Source of the DNA: CAZTJA01 sp964613745
GTDB taxonomy: Bacteria; Desulfobacterota; Desulfomonilia; Desulfomonilales; Desulfomonilaceae
Direction: 5' to 3'
Length of the DNA: 16,151 nt
Assembly (NCBI GenBank): GCA_964613745.1
Contig: CAZTJA010000067.1
Location: forward strand, 1-16,151
The position numbers were made by a program, and so were the translations under genes. Position 1 is the first letter of the stretch. Every line of letters starts with the position of its first letter. The notes under the pieces were generated by a model. That model did no database searches. It had not been told where the DNA came from and saw nothing but the letters and a program-made list of their open reading frames with translations. Of the stretch, positions 7,388-15,549 are shown piece after piece.

Positions 7388-8539
7388 ATGGATATTGTAA
7401 CCCCCTTCAAAGAGATAGTGGATGAAATAAAAGCCAGCGGTGGAGACGCTTTTAAGAGGTGTTTTCAGTGCGGGTTGTGCGATACGGTATGCCCCTGGAA
7501 CCGTGTGAGAAGCTTCAGCATGCGTAAGATCGTCAGAGAAGCGACCTTCGGCTTGACGGACATCGAGAGTGAAGACATTTGGCGTTGCACAACATGCGGC
7601 AGATGCCCTCAGAGGTGCCCGAGGGATGTAAAGCAGATAGATTCGGGAGTTGCCCTTCGCAGGCTTGCTACTCAATATCAGGTATTTCCACAGGCCGTAA
7701 AACCTGTAAGGACGGTCAGTGCGAGTTTAGTAGGTGAAGGCAATCCTTTGAGCGAGGAGCGAAAGAACAGGGCCAACTGGGCTCAGGGATTGTCGGTACA
7801 GCCATTTGCAGAGGGCATGGAGATCCTGTATTTTCCCGGTTGTTATTTGAGCTATGACCCGAGATTAAAGAAGGTGGCTCGGGCTACTGCGGCTATTCTA
7901 AACAAAGCAGGAGTCGATTTCGGAATCTTGGGTGAAAAAGAAAACTGTTGCGGGGAGAGCATCCGTAAGACCGGGGAAGAAGAGCTATTCAGGCGACTGG
8001 CCAAAGACAACATAAAAAACTTCATAGACAACGGCGTGAAGAAGATCCTCGTATCATCTCCCCATTGCTATCACACGTTCAAGAATGAATACCCGGAATT
8101 TATGGTTCATTTTGAAGTGGTTCACCTGACGCAATTCCTTTTTGAGCTTATTCAAGATGGACGCCTTGAATTGAATAAAGAATATGCCAAGAAGATTGCC
8201 TACCATGATCCCTGCTATTTGGGCCGGCATAACGGCATTTATGATGAGCCGAGACAGGTTCTGAAGAAGGTATCCGGGCTGGAATTCAATGAACTTGCTG
8301 ATCATGGAGTGGACAGCCTGTGCTGCGGTGGCGGCGGCGGCAGAATTTGGATGGAAACACAAAAGGGCGAACGGTTCTGCGACATACGATTGGAGCAGGC
8401 AATGGATGTGGGAGCCGAAATCCTTGTTACTGCCTGTCCATACTGCATATCCAACTTCGAGGACAGCCGTTTGACTTTGGACGCGATCGAAAAAATCGAA
8501 GTCAAAGATATCACCGAGATTATTCAAGAAGTCATATAG
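7388..8539 (+). CDS. bamD: BamD, HdrD/GlpC-like iron-sulfur protein with two CCG domains
   Basis: A 383-residue protein. The N-terminus has two [4Fe-4S] ferredoxin motifs, CFQCGLCDTVC (C25, C28, C31, C35) and CTTCGRCPQRC (C67, C70, C73, C77). Two cysteine-rich CCG domains follow: the first has GCYLSYDPRL and NCCGES, the second PCYLGRHN, LCCGGGGGR and CPYC. This is the architecture of HdrD, the fused C and B subunits of heterodisulfide reductase, where CCG domains hold unusual non-cubane clusters. In the Bam complex it is proposed to link the HdrA-like BamE to the BamBC core. No CoM/CoB chemistry is expected here. No in-frame stop or Sec codon is present. The ribosome site AGGAAGAGA precedes the ATG at 7388. 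Confidence 0.9.
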   Translation: MDIVTPFKEIVDEIKASGGDAFKRCFQCGLCDTVCPWNRVRSFSMRKIVREATFGLTDIESEDIWRCTTCGRCPQRCPRDVKQIDSGVALRRLATQYQVFPQAVKPVRTVSASLVGEGNPLSEERKNRANWAQGLSVQPFAEGMEILYFPGCYLSYDPRLKKVARATAAILNKAGVDFGILGEKENCCGESIRKTGEEELFRRLAKDNIKNFIDNGVKKILVSSPHCYHTFKNEYPEFMVHFEVVHLTQFLFELIQDGRLELNKEYAKKIAYHDPCYLGRHNGIYDEPRQVLKKVSGLEFNELADHGVDSLCCGGGGGRIWMETQKGERFCDIRLEQAMDVGAEILVTACPYCISNFEDSRLTLDAIEKIEVKDITEIIQEVI

Positions 8540-8585
8540 AAAGCACAAATCTACCCAGGCCCCAATTCTCTTGGATAGGGAAGCC

Positions 8586-9077
8586 ATGAACATTAATCCT
8601 GATTTTGCATCTCCGTGCGGACTGTATTGCGGTGTCTGTGCGATTCATATTGCGCACCGCGATAATAACGTGAAATTGAAGGAGCGACTGGCGAGCCTTT
8701 ACAAAGGAGGAACTCCGGGGAAAGGCACTCTTCCGAACAGCGAAAATCTCACCGTGGAAGACATGCATTGCAACGGGTGCTTTTCTGACGATCGTTTCAT
8801 GCATTGTCAGCAATGCGATATCAGAGACTGCAATGAACTGCGGGGCTATGCAGGATGTCACGAGTGCAACGATTTTCCGTGCGATAAGATTGAAAACTTC
8901 TCCATGACGGTGGGCAAGAAGGTAATGCTCAGGGCCGTTCCATACCGGCGGGAGTTTGGTACCGAGAAATGGATTATGGACGAAGAGGCCCGGTACGTGT
9001 GTCAGAGCTGCGGAAACAAGGTTTTCCGCGGGGCAATGAAGTGCAATAAGTGCAAAGAGAATCTCGATCTGGACTGA
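8586..9077 (+). CDS. Cys-rich DUF3795-type protein of unknown function inside the bam operon
   Basis: A 163-residue cytoplasmic protein with 15 cysteines. The N-terminal part matches the DUF3795 pattern: CGLYCGVC (C11, C15, C18), a helix, then HCNGC (C62, C65), HCQQC (C74, C77), C82, and GCHECNDFPC (C91, C94, C99). The C-terminus adds a small zinc-ribbon-like unit (C139, C142, C153, C156). The ATG at 8586, with AGGGA at 8576-8580, was chosen over an in-frame TTG at 8571. It is in the operon direction, 46 nt after bamD and 92 nt before bamE. No biochemical role is established for this family as far as I know; metal binding is likely. A role in Fe-S or metal insertion, or in assembly of the Bam complex, is only a guess from position. 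Confidence 0.75.
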   Translation: MNINPDFASPCGLYCGVCAIHIAHRDNNVKLKERLASLYKGGTPGKGTLPNSENLTVEDMHCNGCFSDDRFMHCQQCDIRDCNELRGYAGCHECNDFPCDKIENFSMTVGKKVMLRAVPYRREFGTEKWIMDEEARYVCQSCGNKVFRGAMKCNKCKENLDLD

Positions 9078-9169
9078 TATAACTCATAAGTACACAACAA
9101 ACCGCATGCTTAGGATTGCCTGATTCTGATGTCTGCAACCGAGTGTGCCGCCCGATGAGGTGATTGATT

Positions 9170-12100
9170 ATGGCAGAAGAACAATTACTACATGAGAAAA
9201 TCCGGCAGCTTTGTTCGGGTGTCGGCAGCGATTACGGGGACGTCATGGTCTTCGGTGGAGGCGTGAGCGGCATTCAAGCTTCTCTGGACCTCGCAACGGC
9301 GGGCTTTCGGGTTTATCTGGTCGAAAAGGCGCCCAGTATAGGCGGCCATATGGCTCAGCTGGATAAGACGTTTCCGACCAACGACTGTAGTATGTGAATT
9401 CTCTCGCCTAAACTGGTCGAGGTCGGCCGGCATCCAAATATAGAAGTCATGACGTATACGGAAGTTGACAGAGTCGAAGGTCAAGCGGGAGATTTTACCG
9501 TACATCTCACGAAGAAGCCTCGGTACATCATAGAAGACAAATGCACGGGTTGCACTACATGCGTAGAGTATTGTCCCATCGAGTATCCTGACAAGTTCAA
9601 TCAGGAGATTTCGATGAACAAGGCGGTGCATGTTTACTTTTCCCAGGCTATTCCGCTCATTTCCTACATTGACGAAAGCTGTATTTATCTCAAAGAGAAA
9701 AAGTGCCGTATTTGTGAGTCCGTGTGTCAAGCGAAGGCCATTGATTTTCAGCAAAAGCCTGAAAAGATTGAGATTAGAGTCGGCGCAATCATACTTTCAC
9801 CTGGTATCGAGCCGTTCGATCCGACGGTAAAGGATGAATACGGTTATTCCAAATATGAAAACGTAGTCACGAGCATGGATTATGAGCGGCTGCTATCGTC
9901 AACCGGACCTTACGAAGGCGAAGTGCTGCGTAAATCCGATAAGACTCATCCGCATAACGTGGCCTGGATTCAGTGCGTAGGATCACGAAGAGTTACTGAA
10001 GGTGAGAATACGTATTGTTCAGGTGTGTGCTGCACGTACAGTCAAAAGCAGGTCATTCTCACAAAAGATCACAATGCTGATGCTCATTGCACCATTTTCC
10101 ACAATGATATTCGATCATTCGGCAAGGATTTCGAACGATATTTCCAGAGGGCAAGTGAGCTTTCGGATGTCCGATTCGTCAGGAGTTATGTTTCCATTGT
10201 AGGAGAAGACCCGGTAACGAAGAATGTGAAGGTTAGATATTCCACCCCGGATGAAGGCGTTAAACAAGAAGAATTCGATATGGTTGTCCTGTCCGTGGGG
10301 CTGAATCCGCCGGTCAAGGTGCAATCAATTGCCGATAAATTCGGAATAGAACTTGAGCATCACAATTTCTGCGTAACCGATCCGGCCAACCCTATGACGA
10401 CGAGCAGACCGGGGGTTTTCGTGAGCGGCGCATTTACGGGCCCTACGGATATACCGGAATCGGTTTTCAGCGCGAGTGGGGCAAGTTCACAGATTGGAGA
10501 GCTTCTCGATTACAGGCGCGGAAAGTTGGCTCGGGAGCGAGAGTATCCGCCTGAAAGGGACGTCTCGCAGGAAGAACCGAAAATCGGCGTTTTTGTGTGC
10601 CATTGCGGCGCGAATATAGGAAGAATCGTTAATGTTCCGGAAACCGTGGAGTATCTAAAAACTCTTCCGAATGTGGTGCATGCTCAGGAGCAGCTATTCT
10701 CCTGTGCCACGAATTCCGCGAAGGAAATCACGGATATGGCTAAGGAGAAGGGATTAAACCGAGTTGTGGTTGCGGCATGCTCGCCGAGAACGCTCGAGCC
10801 CTTATTCCGGGATACATTGAGGGAAGCCGGTATCAATCAGTATTACTTTGAAATGGCAAACATCCGGGAGCACAACTCCTGGGTTCATTCAAAGGAAAAG
10901 GAAGCGGCGACACAGAAGGCCAAGGATATAGCTCGAATGTCCGTGGCTCGGGCACGGAGGCTTGAGCCGTTACGTGAATACGATCTGCCGGTGAACAAGT
11001 CTGCACTCATTATCGGCGGCGGTATAGCCGGCATGAATTGCGCTCTTTCCGTAGCTAATCAGGGACATCAGGTGCACCTGATAGAAAAGGAAACCGAGCT
11101 TGGTGGGATTGCACGGCGAATCCATTCGACGCTGGACGGCATGGATGTTCAAGAATACCTCAATGATCTCATAGCTAAGGTCTATAACCACGCTCTGATT
11201 CATGTGTATCATGGAGCAGAAATATTGGATTCCACTGGTTACGTAGGGAATTTTGTTACGACGGTTCAATCGGAAAAGGGATTGTCCAACATCAAACATG
11301 GAGCTGCGGTTCTTGCCATAGGTGCTGATCTGTACACCCCGACGGAATACCTGTACGGTCAAGATGAAAGGGTGATGACGCACCTTGAATTGGAGGCCGG
11401 AATTGCGTCGGGCGCAGAAAACGTGATCGGCGCTCAGAGTGTGGTGATGATACAATGTGTTGGATGCCGAAATGAGGACCGGAATTATTGCAGCCGCTTG
11501 TGTTGCAGCCAGGCCGTCAAGAATGCGCTGAAGCTCAAGGAGAAAAACCCCGAGGCCGACATATATGTCCTGTTCAGGGACATGAGGACCTACGGATTCA
11601 ACGAAGATTATTACCGAGAAGCGTCTAATAAGGACGTCAAATTCATTCGCTGGGAACCGGAAGATCCACCGGAAGTGGAACCCGGAGAGACTGAAGACGG
11701 CAGGCCCGTGCTGAATGTGACCGTTACGGATTACATTCTCGGGAACAAGCTGGTATTGAATGCCGATATCGTATCTCTTGCAGCGGCGGTGGTCCCGTCT
11801 GAAGCGACCAAGGATGTTGCCGGACTGTTTAAAGTGACGCTCAACCCCGATGGCTTCTTCAAAGAGGCACACGTTAAGCTCAAGCCGGTGGAATTCGGCA
11901 CTGATGGTGTGTTTCTGTGCGGATCGGCCCACTACCCCAAGTTCATACAGGAAACGATTAAGCAGTCCTATGGAGCTGCAGGGCGAGTTTTGACTCTTCT
12001 GTCACGGGATATTGTAGTTGCTTCCGGGTCCGTCTGTGAAGTTGACGAGAACAAGTGTGTGTCCTGCGGAGCATGCATTACGGTATGTAACTACGGGGCG

Positions 12101-12277
12101 ATAGATTTCTATGAGACACCGGAAGGCAGGAAGGCCAGGGTAAATCCTGTTTTGTGCAAGGGCGACGGTCTGTGCAACGCAAAATGCGCCACAAATGCCA
12201 TTCAGCTCAAACACTTTACCGATGATGAACTCCTGAGCGCTATCGATGCAGCGTTTCCGGCGGAAAAATCCGCTTAG
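9170..12277 (+). CDS. bamE: BamE, double-length HdrA-like flavoprotein, selenocysteine-containing (UGA at 9395-9397 read through)
   Basis: A 1035-residue protein if the in-frame TGA at 9395-9397 is read as Sec76, inside DCSM-U-ILSPKLVEV, the conserved HdrA position usually held by Cys. The frame is open on both sides and homology is continuous. Unit 1 has a FAD Rossmann motif (GGGVSG, 29-34) and clusters C125/128/131/135 and C171/179/182/186, with CVGSR and CSGVCC further on. Unit 2, from about residue 483, begins GVFVCHCGANIG. It has a second Rossmann motif (GGGIAG, 616-621), CVGCR with CSRLCC, and C-terminal ferredoxin motifs (C963/966/969/973, then C996/C1002/C1006, where Asp999 replaces the second Cys). 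HdrA-type proteins split electron pairs at FAD, and BamE is proposed to do so for benzoyl-CoA reduction. The ATG at 9170 has GAGG at 9157-9160. Sec use should be checked, but a pseudogene is unlikely. Confidence 0.92.
9395..9430 (+). promoter_or_regulatory. Sec UGA codon and candidate bacterial SECIS of bamE
   Basis: The UGA (9395-9397) is followed by a hairpin with stem CTGGTC/GGCCGG (9413-9418 with 9425-9430, 6 bp including two G-U pairs) and loop GAGGTC (9419-9424). The loop begins with G, contains GGTC and lies 21 nt after the UGA, inside the range usual for bacterial SECIS elements. The stem is of moderate strength. Confidence 0.65.
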
Positions 12278-12345
12278 CTTCGGGCGCTAGTGAAAATGGA
12301 TGTCACGAGTCGAACCGGGATTAACAAGCACGAGGTGAAATACGC

Positions 12346-13119
12346 ATGAGTGCAGGTCTTAAGTTTAAACCAAAGATTTTGGGCTTTGTGTGCCACTGGT
12401 GAGCATACGGTGCAGCCGACTTAGCTGGAGTTTCCAGAAGTCAATATACAACTGAAATGAGGCTCATTCGTGTAATGTGTTCCGGTCGCGTCGATCTGTC
12501 TCACGTGTTCCGGGCCTTTTCAAACGGAGTGGACGGCGTTTTCATCGGTGCCTGCCACTTGAATGAGTGCAACTATATTACCCACGGTAATTATCACGCT
12601 CTTACTATGGTGAGTCTGGCAAAAAAGGTTCTGGAGCACATAGGAATCAACCCGGACAGATTGCACATCGAGTTTATGTCCGGAAGCGAATCGAACATCT
12701 TTGTGGATGGCGTCAACAATTTCGTCAAGAAGGTGCGAGATCTCGGGCCTTTTGGAAATGGTGAAGGGCTTGATGAAAAGGATTGGAGATTCAGGCTCAG
12801 TTCGGTTACGCAACTGATTCCCTACATGCGTTTGGTGGAGCGGGAACGTCTGAGATTGCCCACCATGCCCGAGGAAGAATACCACAAATTCTTCCAAAGT
12901 GATGAGCTTAAAAGGATCTTTGAAGAGACCATCGGAGACAAGCTGGCGATTACTCAAATAGTATCTCTGCTCAGGGAAGGGCCGCTTTCAACGTCGGATA
13001 TAGCCAAGAATTTAGGGCTAACCCCTTCAAAGGTATCCAAGCACCTTACTACCTCATCAAAGCAGAGATTGGTGCGATACGATTCAAACATCAAGTGCTA
13101 TGCGCTGGCGTCATTGTGA
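12346..13119 (+). CDS. bamF: BamF, MvhD-like [2Fe-2S] protein with selenocysteine (UGA at 12400-12402) and a C-terminal winged helix
   Basis: A 257-residue protein starting at the ATG at 12346 (GAGGTG at 12332-12337, 8-nt spacing), with the in-frame TGA at 12400-12402 read as Sec19. The N-terminus reads FVCHW-U-AYGAADLAG, matching the CxWC motif of MvhD/FlpD, where Cys or Sec helps bind the [2Fe-2S] cluster. Other expected ligands are C45 (RVMCSGR), C70 and C75 (GACHLNEC). MvhD-type proteins carry electrons between an electron-donating enzyme and HdrA, so BamF probably connects BamE to the BamGHI module. Residues about 200-257 form an extra winged-helix-like domain (LSTSDIAKNLGLTPSKVSKH) absent from the short methanogen MvhD. 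Reading from the next ATG (12457) would remove two cluster ligands, so the longer Sec form is preferred. Confidence 0.91.
12400..12442 (+). promoter_or_regulatory. Sec UGA codon and strong candidate SECIS of bamF
   Basis: The UGA (12400-12402) is followed by a two-part hairpin. The outer stem is GACTT/AAGTC (12418-12422 with 12438-12442), then a 2-nt AG bulge (12423-12424), then the inner stem CTGGA/TCCAG (12425-12429 with 12433-12437) and a GTT loop (12430-12432). All ten pairs are Watson-Crick, the loop starts with G, and it begins 27 nt after the UGA. A bulge near the apical stem is also seen in the fdhF element of E. coli. Confidence 0.8.
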
Positions 13120-13158
13120 TCCATCGGAGCATCGGAAGAAAAGATTAGGATAGAGGCC

Positions 13159-13611
13159 ATGGACTTAGAACGAGTAGATCAGATAATTGATAAGCATAAT
13201 TGTGAGCCGAGTTATCTCATTCAAGTGTTACTGGACATTCAGGCGGAAAACAGCTGGCTTCCCCGAGAGGCCCTTGAGAGGGTTGCGGAAAGGCTGGATG
13301 TTCCTATGACACGGATTCAGCATATCGCGACTTTTTACAAGGCCTTCAGCCTTGTTCCCAAGGGAAAACATCAGATTCACATTTGCATGGGAACGGCTTG
13401 CCATGTCCGAGGTGCTTCGCGAGTGTTGGATACGGTGGAGGATCTCACCGGAATTAAACCGGGCGAAACGGACCTGGATCTGAAATTCAGCCTGGAAACG
13501 GTCAATTGTCTCGGCTGTTGCGCCTTGGGTCCCGTGGTGGAAATAGACGGAAAGACTCATGGGAAAATGGCACCGGCACAAACCGCAGACGTGTTAAAAA
13601 ATTACGATTAA
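13159..13611 (+). CDS. bamG: BamG, NuoE-like [2Fe-2S] subunit
   Basis: A 150-residue thioredoxin-like [2Fe-2S] protein of the NuoE/HydA-gamma family. The N-terminal helical part (about 1-70) includes VPMTRIQHIATFYKAFS. The cluster ligands are C76, C81, C117 and C121 (ICMGTAC, then NCLGCC), with one additional Cys at 120. It has the usual length. It should pair with the NuoF-like BamH to carry electrons from or to the NAD(H)/FMN site, as in NADH-linked hydrogenases and formate dehydrogenases. It begins 39 nt after bamF, with AGGA at 13147-13150, and ends 9 nt before bamH. Confidence 0.93.
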   Translation: MDLERVDQIIDKHNCEPSYLIQVLLDIQAENSWLPREALERVAERLDVPMTRIQHIATFYKAFSLVPKGKHQIHICMGTACHVRGASRVLDTVEDLTGIKPGETDLDLKFSLETVNCLGCCALGPVVEIDGKTHGKMAPAQTADVLKNYD

Positions 13612-13620
13612 GGAAAGACT

Positions 13621-15549
13621 ATGTCGCGGATAAATTCCCCCGCTGAGTTGGAGATATTCAGGACCAGCATCCTCTCGGGAAGAGACCCCAATAAGACCTG
13701 TATTACTCTGTGTTCGGGATCGGCGTGCCACGCATCCGCCAGCAAGGAAGTTGCGGTGGCCATTCAGGAGGAGATCCAGAAACAGGGATTGGCCGATGAG
13801 GTGGAACTCAGGCGAACCGGTTGTCACGGTTTCTGTGAGCGGGGTCCCATCATTGTAATTCGGCCTGACGAGATTTGCTATTTTCAGATAAAGCCTGAAG
13901 ACGTGCCGGAGATTATAACGGAAACGATTAAGGGCAAAAAGATAATCGAGCGTCTCCTGTATAACGATCCTGTAACAAACGAAAGAATCATTCGCGAATC
14001 CGAAATTCCTTTTTACAAGAACCAGGGCCGCATCGTTTTCGGTTCCAACGTCTATGTAGATCCGAAAAATATCGATGATTATCTCGCAATCGGCGGCTAC
14101 GCGGCTCTTGCCAAGATTCTGTCAGGCATGACTCCCGAAGATGTGCTCCAAGAGGTAAAAAAGGCAAATCTCAGAGGTCGAGGCGGTGGCGGTTTCCCTG
14201 CCGGGGTGAAATGGGAAGGTTCACGGAATGCTCCCGGTGAGGAAAAATACGTCATCGTAAATGCAGACGAAGGAGACCCCGGGGCGTACATGGACCGCAG
14301 CCTTCTGGAAGGGAATCCACATTCGGTTCTGGAGGGATTGGCAATAGGCGCCTATGCAATCGGGGCTAAAGAGGGGTACATTTACGTAAGGCAGGAATAT
14401 CCTCTCGCCGTTGAAAACGTGCACATTGCCATTAAGCAGGCGGAAGAACACGGTTTTCTCGGCAAGAACATACTTGGATCGGGATTTGATTTTGTCGTAA
14501 AAGTTCACAAGGGTGCGGGCGCTTTTGTCTGCGGAGAATCGACTGCGTTGATGACGGCACTGGAAGGTCGTGCCGGCGAACCCAGACCCAAGTATATACG
14601 TTCAAATGTCGTAGGACTTTGGGGATCTCCGAGCGTTCTCAATAATGTTGAAACATGGGCCAATGTGCCGCTCATCATTAATAATGGAGCGGACTGGTTC
14701 ACTCAGTTTGGGACTGAAACCAGCAAAGGAACGAAGATATTTTCGCTGGTCGGTAAAATCACCAATACGGGCCTTGTGGAAGTACCCATGGGTACTCCTT
14801 TGAAAGACATCATCTATGATATCGGCGGCGGTATTCCGGGAGGCAAGAAATTTAAGGCGGTTCAGACCGGAGGCCCATCCGGCGGATGCATTCCCGAAGA
14901 ATTGCTGGATCTGCCGGTAGGTTTTGATGAACTGACGAAAGCGGGATCCATGATGGGTTCCGGCGGCATGATCATCATGGACGAAGATACGTGCATGGTT
15001 GATGTCGCACGTTATTTCCTGGAATTTCTTACGGACGAATCATGCGGTAAGTGTGTTCCGTGTCGTGAGGGCATGCGGCAAATGCTTAAAATCCTCACGA
15101 ATATTACTCAAGGCAAGGGCAAAGAAGGCGATATAGAACTTCTGCAGGAGCTATCCGAAACTGCGATGGAGGCTGCGCTCTGTGCTCTGGGAAAAAGCTC
15201 TCCCAATCCTTTTCTGAGCACGCTCAAGTATTTCAGAGATGAATATGAAGCTCATGTAAGAGAAAAAAGGTGTCCCGCTCTTTCCTGTAAAGAGCTCATA
15301 TCATTTTACATTGATCCTGCCAAATGCCAGGCTTGTACTACTTGCGCAAGAAAGTGCCCGTCTCAGGCCATCATAGGCGGCAAAAACCTGATCCATATTG
15401 TGGATCAGGATAAGTGCACAAAATGCGGAACCTGCTTTGAAGTATGTCCTTCCAAATTCCGTGCTATCACAAAGATCTCCGGAGAACCCGTTCCGCCTCC
15501 GATTCCTGAGGAAGCTCGAATTATAGTCAGGCAGAGAAAAGAAAAATGA
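13621..15549 (+). CDS. bamH: BamH, NuoF-like NAD(H)/FMN subunit with extra Fe-S domains
   Basis: A 642-residue NuoF/HydB-type protein, longer than NuoF of complex I. Domain order: an N-terminal thioredoxin-like [2Fe-2S] domain (C31, C36, C68, C72); the FMN/NADH core with GRGGGGFPAGVKWE (186-199) and NADEGDPGAYMDR (214-226); a [4Fe-4S] site with C475, C478, C481 and C521 (CGKCVPC, later ALCALG); and two C-terminal ferredoxin clusters, C569/572/575/579 and C599/602/605/609. This is the layout of bifurcating NADH dehydrogenase modules in electron-bifurcating hydrogenases, so BamH is the probable NAD(H) site of the Bam complex. Its stop overlaps the bamI start by 4 nt (ATGA). Confidence 0.93.
   Translation: MSRINSPAELEIFRTSILSGRDPNKTCITLCSGSACHASASKEVAVAIQEEIQKQGLADEVELRRTGCHGFCERGPIIVIRPDEICYFQIKPEDVPEIITETIKGKKIIERLLYNDPVTNERIIRESEIPFYKNQGRIVFGSNVYVDPKNIDDYLAIGGYAALAKILSGMTPEDVLQEVKKANLRGRGGGGFPAGVKWEGSRNAPGEEKYVIVNADEGDPGAYMDRSLLEGNPHSVLEGLAIGAYAIGAKEGYIYVRQEYPLAVENVHIAIKQAEEHGFLGKNILGSGFDFVVKVHKGAGAFVCGESTALMTALEGRAGEPRPKYIRSNVVGLWGSPSVLNNVETWANVPLIINNGADWFTQFGTETSKGTKIFSLVGKITNTGLVEVPMGTPLKDIIYDIGGGIPGGKKFKAVQTGGPSGGCIPEELLDLPVGFDELTKAGSMMGSGGMIIMDEDTCMVDVARYFLEFLTDESCGKCVPCREGMRQMLKILTNITQGKGKEGDIELLQELSETAMEAALCALGKSSPNPFLSTLKYFRDEYEAHVREKRCPALSCKELISFYIDPAKCQACTTCARKCPSQAIIGGKNLIHIVDQDKCTKCGTCFEVCPSKFRAITKISGEPVPPPIPEEARIIVRQRKEK

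Noticed and set aside
9395..9397. bamE as a pseudogene with a nonsense mutation
   Set aside because: The stop is TGA at the known Cys/Sec position of HdrA, the downstream frame is fully intact for about 960 codons, and a SECIS-like hairpin follows; the neighbouring bamF shows the same pattern.
7388..12277. True methanogen-type heterodisulfide reductase
   Set aside because: There is no methanogenesis context; HdrD- and HdrA-like modules here are joined to BamB/C and NuoEFG-like genes as in class II benzoyl-CoA reductase operons.
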